Source: Agelaius tricolor
Taxonomy: Eukaryota > Chordata > Aves > Passeriformes > Icteridae
Length of the DNA: 64,000 nucleotides
NCBI GenBank assembly: GCA_023055355.1
Contig: JALJCS010000028.1
Location: 6,262,418-6,326,417, forward strand
Direction: 5' to 3'
The notes beneath the pieces were generated by a model, which saw only the letters and a program-made list of their open reading frames with translations, did no database searches and was not told where the DNA came from. Each line of letters opens with the position of its first letter. Positions within the stretch are counted from its first letter, which is position 1. Positions 45,146-56,470 of this stretch are shown one piece after another. The translations under genes were made by a program, and so were the position numbers.

Positions 45146-45229
45146 GAGCTTCTTCCAGAGGTGTTTCTCTCTCTGATTGCCTGGCATAAGAAGGCATTTA
45201 TGTGAAGATGAGATCATTTTTTCCCTCAT

Positions 45230-45540
45230 GTTTGTGCAGCGATTCCCGGTGTTCGTGAGGGCCGGAGCCATCCCCGTGGCCGTGCCCGCGCGGGGGCCGG
45301 GCCCTGTGCTAATAACACGGCTAAGACAGTTAATAAGGCCCCTGATGAATGATTAGGATGGATTTCTGCACTGCTAATTTCCGTAACTATCACTCTCTGA
45401 AAGACAGCTCCAGGGATTTCGGGCCCGGGGTGCCTCTGTCTCTGCGAACACAGAGCCGCTTTATCCGCCCGCGCTTCAAATTGGCGGATCCCCTTTCACT
45501 GACCTAATGTGCACTGCACTTTAAAATGATACAATATTTT
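45230..45540. promoter_or_regulatory. CpG-rich patch in a candidate conserved noncoding block
   Basis: CpG-dense 45240-45302 (ggccgtgcccgcgcgggggccgg) is followed by ctaataacacggc, gttaataagg, gaatgattagg and a second CpG patch at 45455-45490. TAAT cores beside a small CpG cluster are typical of regulatory elements of developmental genes. It could also be a small promoter, but no exon follows that I can recognise. Confidence 0.38.
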
Positions 45541-45601
45541 GAAACATGCAACTGCTTTGCTGATACCGTCTGTGCCTAAAAGCCTCGGCGCAGTCCAACA
45601 A

Positions 45602-46210
45602 TGCCTGGGCTCTGCTGCTTTGGGAGGTAACACAAAGCCTTGGCATGCGCTCCCTGGGATGGTTTTTGGCCGTCATTTTGGGCCTTTGGGGTGGGGATCT
45701 GCTTCCATTGGGACAGCAGGGCCTTGCATTCTCCCAAAACCACATTCTCCAAGCTCCTAGAGTGGGATCCATCGTGTCCATATGGCTGTCACAGGTGGGT
45801 TGTGTCCCCATGTCACACTGTGACAACACCAACCCCTCTCTGCCACTCTTTGCACTACAGGGCCATGGCCTGGTGTTGTTTTGATTTTTTTCAAGTTTTT
45901 CTAAACTCTTTAATGTTTATATTCTTGTAATGATTTTTTTACACACTTTATGTAAATAACTTACTGGTTTGTATTTTTTAATGGCCATTTTTTCATCGGC
46001 CAACTTGTATTTTTTTATGGCCATTCCATGGAAGGAAGAGAAATTTGATAGATGGTTAGTTTCTTTAGTGTCATTGGAGAGGTGGTACTGTCACCCTCCA
46101 ATCCACTGTTACTTTTGGAAATCTATTAATGTTAGAGTCAGAAATTAAAAGTACTCTTTTTTTTACCATCAGAAAGCTGCATGTCCACGTTGTGTTATTT
46201 TATGTCCTAT
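45602..46210 (+). mobile_element. Possible solo ERV LTR
   Basis: Three features resemble bird ERV LTRs. A GC-moderate front part (45650-45860) is followed by a T-rich middle, and the end has gaaattaaaagtactc (ATTAAA poly-A-type signal near 46142) and a T-run. A 5-bp aacaa occurs just outside both ends (45597-45601 and 46211-46215), a possible target-site duplication. However, the right end lacks the usual CA, so the edges are uncertain. No viral gene remains. Confidence 0.4.
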
Positions 46211-46215
46211 AACAA

Positions 46216-48116
46216 CAGCCTGGTTGCTCTGATATGGCACAGAGGGGTCCTGAGCTGTGCTCAGCATCACCCACACACCTGAACAGCTCTGGCTGGGGAA
46301 ATGATTCTGCAAAAAGCAGAGGGAGTCGGGGTGACAAACCCCACACACATCAGCCAGGCAGGGAACAGAGGCTGTGTCAGTGCAAAGCAGGAGAGAGAGG
46401 TCCGTGTTCCTTCACACACACACTCGTGCCAGGCTCCCTCCTCACTAAAAAGGCTCAATTTAGGCCAAAACAGGCATTTTGACACAGTCCAATTTTGTGA
46501 ACAACTTGTTGGACAGGTTTGTTGCTCATTCCATTGTAAGCCAAAAAAATGAATTCATTTTTCCTCATCTCCGTTCAACCCACACGTGCAGACACCTTCA
46601 CTCAGCCCTGATTTTGAGAGAACCTAAGCTGAACCTGTCCCATAAATTTTTTCCTCTTGGAAGATCTTTCCTACCTTACTGACCTCCTTGAAGCAGAATT
46701 CTCTGTAGGGATCATAAACCTCAGAATTCTTATTAGGAATTTAACCTGGGTTTCTGGAGGCAAACCAAAAAAAAACCATCCCAAAGCCAATGACTGCACT
46801 AATTATTCCAAGTGCTACTGCTGGGTTTAAGCAGCCCTCCTGAATCCCAGGAAGAATTCAAGATTAAAACACCAAGTCATACTTGAAGGGGTGTTTATAC
46901 ACACAGATGACACTGGGTGCAAGCTACTGATGTATTCTATTAAACAAAGTGCATTTTCATAAATTACTTATTGCCATTTTCCCACTCTGAGCTGGGATGT
47001 GGCAGTGAAAATACCTGAGAGCTTGAGACAATGTCCAAGTTTCTGTCAGAACAGAATGTAATTAGTGCAAATTAAGCAGCATCCTGAGAAGGAGGAGGTC
47101 AGGGAGAACTGGCAGGGTCGAACTGGGTCATTACAAAGCATTTTTATAGCCAGGCAAGCAGGAGGGATCCTGAGTTACCTATTGCTGCTGTCTGAACTCC
47201 CCCTGCATCCCAGACCTGCTTTTCCACACAGATCAGGAGTGGGATCCATCGATTTTATCGGCAGCAAAGAGCTGTGAATTAAAACTGTAAAAAATCAGCA
47301 CCGTTGCTCTTTTCTCCTTTCAAATTTTGCATTTTAAAATTGGGAGAAACAAAGTGGGCCCATCAAAACCCCATGGGCTGTTACATTTCTGTCCTGGGGT
47401 TTGTGGCACTTGATGGCTCAGGAGGAAAAGCCTTAAAGTTTATTTATCCACAAATGGGAATGTCCGAGTAAGGCACCACAAATTTACCCCCAAATCTCCA
47501 CCATTTTTTCAGTCTGAAGGCTTGAAAATGATGATAGTCCTCAGGAGGCCTTCAGAAAGTTCCAGAACTTTCCTTCAGAGATGCCATCTGAATATTTAGG
47601 CCAGAATTACTGATTTTAGAGATGTGCATATGCACACACAGGTGTCTGTCTGTCTGTCTGTCTGTGTGTCAGGGGACAGAGGTGTGCAGGGGTAATGCTG
47701 CAGGTGCCAGCTGTTGGCCATCCCAATTTTCGGGGTTAGGATTTCCACAAGGATGGGCTCTGTCCTGCTACTTTTCTGTTAAAGGGATATTTCCCAACAT
47801 ACTTTGCAGCCACACAATTTATTTGGCACCCCAAAAAAACTCCTTTAGGATAATCCAGTCTTTAATAGGTTGCAGCCACAACATGCTGGTTTTGTAGGAT
47901 TGCCCCTCCTGAGCATTTCTCACCATGCTGAGGTCTAAGGAAACTTCTCCAAATTTCTGTCAGTGCAGCAAAACTCAGAGTTTGGTGTGTTAAGTGAACT
48001 CTCAGGGACCTTCTCACCTGCAGAGAAGCATCTCCCAAACCTTCCCTGAAGATGAAAGGGTGCTGCACCTTCCATGGAACCTTCCCAGAGAAAAGTGCAT
48101 CAGACATCCAGCCCAT
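46216..48116. other. Unique sequence, no gene seen
   Basis: Contains a short TGTC microsatellite at 47642-47668. The part 46910-47080 (attctattaaac, gtaattagtgcaaattaag) has a weak conserved-block look. No exon recognised. Confidence 0.35.
47642..47668. repeat. (TGTC)n microsatellite
   Basis: About six TGTC/TCTG units in a row. Confidence 0.9.
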
Positions 48117-48330
48117 GGAATCACAGAACCACTGAGGCTGGAAAAAATATTCCCAAAAGTCCATTTCTAAAAATCCAACCTGTGCCCCACGACCACCTGG
48201 TCACCCAGCCCAGAGCACTGAGTGCCACATCCAGTCATTCCTTGAACTTCTCCAAGCATGGGGACTCCAGCACCTCCCTGGGCAGCCCCTTCCAAAGCCT
48301 GACCACTTTTTCCATGAAGAAATTTCCCCT
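48117..48330 (-). mobile_element. CR1 LINE 3' fragment
   Basis: Minus-strand CR1 beginning ggaatcacagaaccactgagg, with cagcccagagcactgagtgcc and ccttccaaagcctgacc, running to about ccatgaagaaatttcccctg. Its inner end forms the start of the 264-bp duplication that follows. Confidence 0.88.
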
Positions 48331-48828
48331 GAAAAGCTTGGCCTAAAGTCAGTGGGGTTTGCAGAGCATCATTGCTCCAGGCCTGTGTGAAATCTCTGGA
48401 AGTGGAAGCTGCACTGGTTGGACTGGAAGCTGTTTTGAAGGCAGCTGAAATAATTGTGATGTGTGATGCTGGAGAGGCCCTTCATGGTGGATAATGGCCC
48501 CTTCCTGTTCTCCATAGAAGGCCATGAGCCTCAGGCTCTTCTCACAGGGCAATGACAGCTTCCTGACCACCTTTGCCATGAAGAAATTTCTCCTGAAAAG
48601 CTTGGCCCAAAGTCAGTGGGGTTTGGAGAGCATCATTTCCCCACACCCACGTGAAATCTCTGGAAGTGGAAGCTGCACTGGTTGGACTGGAAGCTGTTTT
48701 GAAGGCAACTGAAATAATTTTGTTGGGTGATGCTGGAGAGGCCCTTCATGGTGGATAATGGCCCTGCCTGTTCTCCACAGAAGGCCACGAGCACCAGGCT
48801 CTTCTCACAGGGCAATGACAGCTTCTGC
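48301..48828. repeat. Two-copy tandem duplication, period ~264 bp, starting in CR1
   Basis: Copies 48301-48564 and 48565-48828 share gaccac(t/c)ttt(t/g)ccatgaag, aaagtcagtggggttt, ctgcactggttggactgg, gctggagaggcccttcatgg and caggctcttctcacagggc. The first 30 bp of the unit are CR1-derived; the rest is not recognised. The copies are about 93 percent identical by eye, so the duplication is fairly young. Confidence 0.93.
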
Positions 48829-49079
48829 AAATCATTCCTATCTGTCTTACTGGAATTTTACATCTCAGAAAAGTTCCAGGTGGGAGGGATGGAGATGAGG
48901 AAGAGAACTCTGAGCAACTCATGCCTTCCTCCCCAGCAGCTGCTCAGGCCAAGATCTCTGTGGTATAGACTTTTCCCTGCCTGTGACAAAACACTAAAAA
49001 GCCCTCCAGCACGACAACAAAAAATAAATATCAAAAGAACATTTGAAGAGCTCAATAAATTGATCATATTCTGCTGAAC
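48829..49079. other. Unique sequence
   Basis: No repeat family or exon recognised. Confidence 0.35.
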
Positions 49080-49640
49080 CTTCACCCTTGTAACGATAGT
49101 ACCATTTAAATGCTAATGTCATTTTTAAAAAAGTCAATTACAGGAGTTTTAAAGTAATGGAGTCAGCAGTCTCGATGTAAATCTGTTATATTAATCTGCT
49201 CCCTACACTGTATCCATGGGCACTGATGCATTCACCCCCTTTTCCCTGGAGGGAACGTTCCCTTGCAGTGGTACCAGTAATTGAATCAAGTTGATACAGA
49301 CACCAAAAATATTGTAAGTCTTGTAAGTAATGAAAAGCATATGTTGATAAAGCCAGTTGCTGTAATTTTGGATAGAAGAGCACTGACATTTGGGAAGTTC
49401 AAAATTAGAATTAACCCTTTCATGATGAAGTGACCTGAAATCGTCTTTACGAACTCTGCTAATTTCACAAAGAAAAACTGCTTGAAATCTGCCATAAGAC
49501 ACCTTAGATCCTTTACCTTCTATTTTCCCTCCTCGTTGCCAATTAAATTCACTTCCATAAAGACTTTTGCAAATTTTTTTTTCAATCTGGTTCAGACAAA
49601 ACATAACAGGATCAGAAAACAAACATTGCTCAGGTCCAAA
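49080..49640. promoter_or_regulatory. Candidate conserved noncoding block; open minus-strand frame
   Basis: AT-leaning, repeat-free sequence with tttaaatgctaatgtc, gtcaattacagg, ccagtaattgaatc and gccaattaaattc. A 139-codon minus-strand frame (49203-49622) is unusually long for DNA this AT-rich, but has no recognisable domain and no clear splice context. A conserved noncoding element is the simpler reading. Confidence 0.33.
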
Positions 49641-49788
49641 TTCATTTCTGCACCTGGACCTGAAGAAGCTGGAATGTCACAGCAAAAGAGAGATTTTGGT
49701 TGTGCTGCTTAGGGAGGTAAATGGATGCAACAAAAATCTCCAGGTGCCAGTCCCTACTCAGCAGATTTTGGGTGCAGCTCCAAACTGA

Positions 49789-49875
49789 ACAGAATCACAG
49801 AATCATAAAATAATTTAGGTTGCAAAAGACCTCCAAGATTATCAAGTCCAACCTCTGATTGATCTCCAATATCTG
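49789..49875 (-). mobile_element. Short CR1 LINE 3' end
   Basis: Minus-strand CR1 tail: cagaatcacagaatcataaa, gcaaaagacctccaagattatc and aagtccaacctctgattg. Only about 90 bp remain. Confidence 0.88.
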
Positions 49876-51321
49876 GTACATACAAATGGTGTTTAGAAGT
49901 ATCAAATAAACCCAAACCCAAACAAATTATCATTTGGGGTGGGACTTTTGGTTATGAACAAACTTGGATAAAGCCCAACATTTTACAGTTCCTCTGATCA
50001 TGTTGGCTCACAATGACCCATTTAAATTATTATTGCAGTGGGGTTCAAAGAGATCCACATTTCCTACTTCCACAGCTCATGAAATGTTTCTCACATTAAA
50101 AAGGATTCATTTTGGCTCAGGGAAACAGGGGATCATGAACACTAGGAGAGTGGCTGAACTCCCTGGCTGAGGTGAAATCACAAATATCTGCACATACTGT
50201 GAATTCACCCACATACAAAGAGGTATCATCGTTTATGACAGAAGATAAAACCTGCTGAGAACTTCCAGACAGTCAGAGCCATCAGAAATAAAAGACTAAA
50301 TAAACATATATTTCTAAGTACTCATAACAAGGGAATTGCATTCAGCACTGCTCTGAGGCAGAAAGAGAACTTCCAGATAAAATTGTCATGGAATCCATTC
50401 CACTTGTCACATAAACACTGCTCTGGGTTTGCTGGTAAGAAGGGCTGATTAATGGTTCACCAAGATTTTCCTGCTTCTGCCTTTTGTGAATTGATTCTCA
50501 AGTGCAGGTCTAATAAAATCCCAGCCGATGTCACACACACACCACAGAAATATTTCCAGTGCCATCATAAATCCCAACAGTTTGGAACAGGGGTTTTGTT
50601 AACTCAGGGCCTTCCTCTGCTACAGTTCAGGGGTTAAAGGGACCCACAAATATTAAAACAAGGTTGGGGATAAGCACAGAACTCAGAATATGTCTGACAG
50701 CATTTCCACATTCTCCGAGCCTGGAGCTTCTCCCAAAACGCTGCAGGCTTGAGTCTCTGGAGAAATCAATCCAGAATTTTGGAGTTTTGTTACTCCCAAA
50801 GCAGCTGAAATCTCTTCCCTCAGCATTCCCATTCCACATGAGCACATGGAGAAGGGGCTGAAATCCTCTGGCACCAGCAGCACGGTGCCACCCCTCCTGT
50901 GGGAGACTCCCAGATAGAACCAGGAGTATGGGATCATCCCACAGGGAAAAACTCCCTGTTAGTGACTCTGCCAAATTCTTCAAATTGGCATGAGAAAAGA
51001 GATGTTTTTTCAAGAGAGTTTGGAGTAATTGAATAAACTGACTCACAAGGCAACATTTCACTACTTCCAGACAAATCTTCCCTTTAAATCTTTTGCTGTT
51101 TGGACAAAATTGAAAATCTCCATTCTGGCACAAAACAGTTATTTGAGTCCTAAAAGCATCTCAGGCATTTTTTTTTTTTTTTTTTGAGGGGGGGTTATTT
51201 GTGTGTTTTGTTTTTGAACAAATGAGCTCCGAAGCTGGATCTCGTTCCTACCAAATCCTCCCACAAAACACTCACAATGCCCTGGAAATCGGTGTATCCA
51301 GGCACAGTTTATTCTATTGGA
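49876..51321. other. Unique sequence with a poly-T run
   Basis: A T-run lies at 51169-51185. Minus-strand frames of up to 168 codons (50627-51133) show no known domain and are not called genes. Confidence 0.35.
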
Positions 51322-51550
51322 ATAAAAATAATATCCAGAAAAGATTTTTTTTTTAAATAATAATATCCAGACAAGTCTTTTTTAATTTAATAATAATATC
51401 CAGAAAAGTCCTTTAAAAAAAATTAATATCCAGAAAAGTATTTTTTAATTTAATAATAATAATATCCAGAAAAGTATTTTTTAATTTAATAATAATAATA
51501 TCCAGAAAAGTCCTTTTTTTTTTTGGAATAATAATATCCAGAAAAGTAAT
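51322..51550. repeat. AT-rich tandem repeat (aataatatccagaaaagt), seven copies
   Basis: The core atatccaga occurs at 51331, 51363, 51396, 51426, 51462, 51498 and 51534. The last four are spaced exactly 36 bp; the earlier gaps are 30 to 33 bp. Linkers are T-rich (ttttttaatttaat). The minus-strand repetitive frame is a by-product. Confidence 0.92.
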
Positions 51551-51938
51551 TTTTGATGTAGACCCAATATTGGGACCAGAACCAAAGCTCTTAAAGACTC
51601 GATAGAGACACGAACCCCTACGTGGCTCCTTTGAAATCAAACCATCCTGGAAGTTGAGACTTTGGAAGAAAAAGGGAAAGGAAGGAAATTCTTCCAAGAG
51701 TGATGTGAAAGGGAATGATTCTTCCAAAAAAAGATTTGCCTGAAGGAAAGCCTGGAATCAGGCTCGGCAGTGGTTAAGGGCAGCACCTCTGATGAGAAAT
51801 GAAAAATAGGAGTTAAAAAATGGGATTTTCCCTATTCCAGAGGCAGGAGGGGATTGAGGGGGGGATTGAGCCTTGAGGCAGTTCCGCGGCAGCGCCGAGA
51901 GGGGGAACCCTCGCCCAGGCCGAGCGCAGGGGGCGGAC
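51551..51938. other. Unique sequence with a small CpG patch
   Basis: CpGs cluster at 51886-51939 just before the G-rich array. No exon recognised. Confidence 0.35.
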
Positions 51939-52479
51939 GGGGAATAACGGGGGAATAACGGGGGAATAACGGGGGAATAATGGGGAAATAACGGGGGGAT
52001 AACGGGGGGATAACGGGGGAATAACAGGGAAATAACGGGGGGATAATGGGGGAATAACGGGGGATAACGGGGGAATAATGGGGGATAACGGAGATGATGG
52101 ATAATGGGAATAACAGGGGAATAATGGGAATAAGGGGGATAACGGGAATAACGGGATAATGGGGATAACGGGGGAATAACAGGGGGATAACGGGGGGATA
52201 ATGGGGGAATAACGGGGAAATAACGGGGATGATGGATAATGGGAATAACAGGGGAATAATGGGAATAAGTGGGATAATGGGAATAACGTGATAATAGGGA
52301 TAACGGGGGGATAACGGGGATGACAGGGGAATAACGGGGATAACGGGGGGATAATGGGGATAATGGGAATAGCAGGGGAATAATGGGGGAATAACGAGAA
52401 TAACGGGGATAATAGAGATAATGAGAATAACGGGGGAATAATAGGAATAACGGGGATAGTGGGGGATAACGGGAATAGT
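51939..52479. repeat. G-rich minisatellite (GGGGGAATAAC), about 48 copies
   Basis: Units of 9 to 12 bp: ggggg(a)ataac with ataatg and gataacg variants. A longer string, gatgatggataatgggaa, occurs at 52093 and 52228 (offset 135), showing higher-order duplication. G-runs of 4 to 6 separated by 6 to 7 nt fit a G-quadruplex motif on the plus strand. The minus-strand Pro/Ile/Tyr-rich frames (up to 292 codons) are by-products. Confidence 0.95.
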
Positions 52480-54598
52480 GAGATGAGATGACACCAAAAT
52501 GCCCCAGGCTCTCAGGACACCTCACCCTGCCCTTCCACTGATCTCGTCTCAAACAGGAATCCTCCTCCTGTAGCAGGGATCCTCCACAAGGGCAGCTCAG
52601 ACTCAACAAAACCAAATTCAAGCAAGTGAAATTCAATTTCAGTTTCGAGTGTTAAAAGACAACAAACTCCTCAGTATTCCTGAAGAAATGGGGTGCAGTG
52701 GGCTGGAGGGGGCACAACCCCACAGCCTCCCCCAGCCCGTGGTTCCAGCACACAAACAGCAGCCAAAGTGAGACATCAGCTGAGGAAAGCATGGGAGGAG
52801 CAGTCTGGAACCAGGAAAATACAAACAAACTGAGAGTGGAGACTTTTTGTTTGTTTACAATCTCTTTTTCCCCCTCCTTTTCAATTTGTAAAGTTATAAG
52901 GAAAAGCAAATGCAGCCCAATCCCTCCTCCAGCCTGCTGTGTCTCGATGGACTGGATCAGCTTGGAGGTCTTTTCCAAAATAAATGATGCCATGATCTTC
53001 TGCCCCAGGTCTGCACGTTCCCAGCTGGGAATGGTTTTCCAACCATTCCAACTGTTTTGCCTGGCACAGCAAAGTTCATCTCTCAGCAGCAGAAACCAAC
53101 ATTAAACTGGGGGTTAAGAAATCAGGAAATCAGACCTGGGCAAAGGGGTGATGACTTAAATCTTTCTGATTCAAAGAAACCCAAAACTCAGAGGAGTCAC
53201 CCTGAATTCCTACCACAGCTCCAAACCAACTTAACTTATTTAAAAAGTAACCTTGAGTTTTGAGTCCTGCACCTTTTATTTCCTTGTTTTGCTGTGAAAC
53301 TGAGGGCACTAAAATATTCCTGAAATGCCTGCACAGATCAGGATAAAGCTGGGAAGCAGGAGAATCATCCCTGAGCCAGCCCAGCCTCTCACACAGCCAC
53401 GGCCATCCCCGAGCTCGCCTGAACTCGCTGAACTTGCTGAATTTACAGCTCTTTGCTGAGTCATTTACAACCAAACTGCAATTACTCTGCTCTCAATTAG
53501 TATTTTTTCATGGTTTTCAGTGGCTCCACATGCAAACAGCCCAAGAAATGTGGGAAGAACTCCCCAGCCCGTGGTGGTTTTGTCAGTACTGTGTGTGCTT
53601 GTGCAAATGCTTCCCCTTGGGACAGGTGCTGGATTAATAATCCCAATCCCCCTGAAATCCACAGGAAAGCTCCTCCTTGCTCTGCTTGGGCCACAATTCT
53701 GCACCTGAATTTTTGGGTCCAAGCACAACAACTCCTTTAGCTCCATGTCCCTAACTCAGGTGCAGCAACATGGCTTGGTGGTTATTTAAAATTAAACTGT
53801 AGCTGTTTCTAGAGGATCAAGTGCTCTGAGCTTCCTTGCAAACATGAAGATTTTTTAACTCCTCTCATGCAAAAATCAAACTCTTCTCATCTTCCAATTG
53901 AAACTTGGACATATTTGCTCATAGGAGCACATTTTCCAGTTAGAAAATTCTAATAACAAATGGTTCAGACATTTTTATAGGGCAGAAAAACTCAAGCCAA
54001 GTTGGTTAGTGGTTTCAGATGCTTTTTATTTGCAAGTCAGAAAGGGCTTCATTTATAAATTGAAATTGTACTGGCTGCTAATCCTGAAGGCAGACTCAGG
54101 CCTTTGGCTCTGCTTGGAGAAGGAGAAATAATGCATTTTAAAGACAAATTATTTCATTTGGACCAATGAGTGCTGTGGTTGGACAGGACATTTATTTGAT
54201 AGCAAAACTCACAGAAGAAATCCTTTAGATTGAGAGTTCCACCAGTTTAAGGGGACACTGCCCTCCACTGTGGATCTGCATCACAGTCCTGCTCCCAAAT
54301 GTGAAACTTGGGAATTTTAGGGATAATTCCTGGTCCTCTGAGGAGCACAGGCTCTTTACACAAGGTGCTGCACCACCACACTGCTGAGGAGCTCCCAGTC
54401 CACCCCATTCAGAGACAGAACTGAGTTTCCCCTGTTTGGAAGCTGGATCTGATGAACTGAGGTGATGAAGGTGCTCAAACATCCCCACAAGTTTGTGCTG
54501 GGACACAAACCCCTGAGAGCACCAGGGCTGCCTCTCTCAGATTTCTACCCCGATTTTGGAAGCTCTCCCCTTCCTGAAGCACAGTAGTAACTTTTGGA
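52480..54598. other. Unique sequence, no gene seen
   Basis: No transposon or array recognised. The part 53760-54190 is AT-leaning with many TAAT/TTTAT cores and could be weakly conserved. Frames of up to 135 codons have no recognisable domain. Confidence 0.35.
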
Positions 54599-54845
54599 TC
54601 ACAGAATCACAGAATGACTGAGGCTGGAGAACACCTCCAAGTCCAAACTATGACCAATCCCCACCTTGTCACCAGCCCAGAGCTCTGAGTGCCACATCCA
54701 GGAGTTCCTTGGACACCTCCAGGGGTGGGGACTCCAAACCTCCCCTTCCAAAGCCTGAGCACCCTTTCCATGGAGAAATTCCTGCTGATGTCCAATCTGA
54801 ACCTCCCCTGGCACAGCTGAGGCTGTTTCCTCTCATCCTCTCACT
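54599..54845 (-). mobile_element. CR1 LINE 3' fragment
   Basis: Minus-strand CR1 beginning tcacagaatcacagaatgac, then ccagcccagagctctgagtg, gagcaccctttccatggaga and cctgctgatgtccaatctg. It is the same subfamily as the copy at 7927-8480. Confidence 0.93.
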
Positions 54846-55901
54846 AATTTGCTGGGAGAAGAGAAAATTTTTTTTCTAAATTTTTTTCTAAATCAACATT
54901 TCTTATCTCAAAGTTGCCATACAAATACACACTATATAAGCCTTCTATCAAACCCTAAAAACTCTCTACAAATCCATTTCCCACAAATAATTAGTTAAGG
55001 TGATTGTTCTCGTTGAGTAATGCGCTCAAGATCACAGAGTTGTGTCTGAGCTGTGAGCCTGCACCATAATTTAGTATTGGAGCTTTGAAAATGGCCAAGT
55101 TTTGGTGTCTTGTTTCTGGACAATATGTACAAAGCAGGAAATATCTATAAAAGCTGTGTTCAGAAGGCAGGGATCAATGCACCAGAGCTGGGTTATGTTT
55201 CCACGCCTAAAGCAAGGCTGGACAGGAGTTTCTCCATTTCTTCCCATCCCAATTTCCCTCATCCTGCTGCACTCAGTGCAAAACAATCTGCCACACCTGC
55301 TGAGCTCAGCTCACCCATTTCTCATCCTGCAGAGAGTGTGCAAACCAGCAGCCTTGATACGGCAGCTTTGCACCCAGCTGCTCACACCCCAAAAGGCTTC
55401 CCCCAAAAAACCTCTGGAACCCCCTCAGAGCCCCAGAAGGCCTCGTTTCTGTCCTCAGCATGTCACACCTGCCTCACAGAAAACAGGGAGAAGCTCTGCC
55501 CAGGAAAATCCAGCAAGGATTGGCACTCTGGGGGAAGTGCCAGCAGCCAAGTGGCAAAGGAAACAGGGCCTGTGTCAAGGAATTCATCGGTCAGGAGTGA
55601 AGCAAGATATAAAAGAAGTGGGAGAGCAGGGGGAAACAGCTGAGCCAGGTTTGCTGTTTGTTCCCCCAAGCTCCTCACGAGCAGTTCCATGGGTGGGAAT
55701 CACACCTGGGGGATTCCCAGGGATTGAGGTGAACTCACAGTGCAAACAGAGAAGCAGAGAAAATTCCAGTGGCTGCAAGAACAGAGCTGGCACCAAAGGA
55801 ACAACAGTGGGAAACGGTGGGCAAAGCTTAAACCTTCAAATTTAAACTGCAGGAACAGTTTAATAGTTACATGAAACAGGTACAAAACAGTTTCTGATGG
55901 G
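54846..55901. other. Unique sequence holding a long unexplained open frame
   Basis: A plus-strand frame of 247 codons (55102-55845) and an overlapping one of 177 codons in another frame (55110-55643) lie here without any tandem repeat to explain them. No signal peptide, domain or known family is recognised. Two frames open together argues for low stop density rather than coding. Confidence 0.3.
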
Positions 55902-55990
55902 TTCACAGAATTCACAGAATTACCAGGTTGGAAGAGACCTTCAAGTTCATCAGGTCCAACCCAGCCCAGAATAAGTCCTGAAATCAATCC
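55902..55990 (-). mobile_element. Short CR1 LINE 3' end
   Basis: Minus-strand CR1 tail: ttcacagaattcacagaatt, ggttggaagagaccttcaag and catcaggtccaacccagccc. Confidence 0.88.
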
Positions 55991-56229
55991 CTGAAATAAT
56001 TCCTGGTGCTGTCTTTGGTCTGTGGCCTCTACAATCCAATCCCACCCTCCCTGGCCTTCTGTTACACTTTTTTCTCTCCTTTGGAAAGGAAAATCCCTGG
56101 TGCTGGGGGGCTGCTGCCCCTCAGCTTCCCCGGCTGAGCTCAGGGCTTGTTATCGCGCCCGGGCAGCCCCTGTGCTGTCTCCTGCAATTGTTCCTGCTCA
56201 AGCCACTTTCTTTTCTTTTTTTTTTTTTC

Positions 56230-56470
56230 CTTAGGGTGGTGGTGGTGTTTTGTAATTTATAGCAAAATAAGAAATGATTCTTTATAGCAGAAACCATTCT
56301 GTTGTTGCAGAGTCCTTATTTAGCCGAGGAAAAGCCGTTCCGTGGCTCGCCGTCGAACCACGCAGCTTCTTCTTCCTAACACCTCCCACAGGCCACATAT
56401 CAAGCCTGCACTTCCTACAAATGATAAGCAGCGTTCATTTGGATCATTCACAGTTGTTTTGGGGGCTGGT
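56230..56470. promoter_or_regulatory. Candidate conserved noncoding block
   Basis: Single-copy sequence with tgtaatttatagc, ccgaggaaaagccgttccgtgg and cgccgtcgaaccacgc. Preserved CpGs adjoin AT-rich cores. It follows a T-run at 56213-56229. Inference only. Confidence 0.28.

Noticed and set aside
51758..52636. 292-codon Pro/Ile/Tyr-rich minus frame
   Set aside because: It is the G-rich minisatellite translated; two frames are open together.
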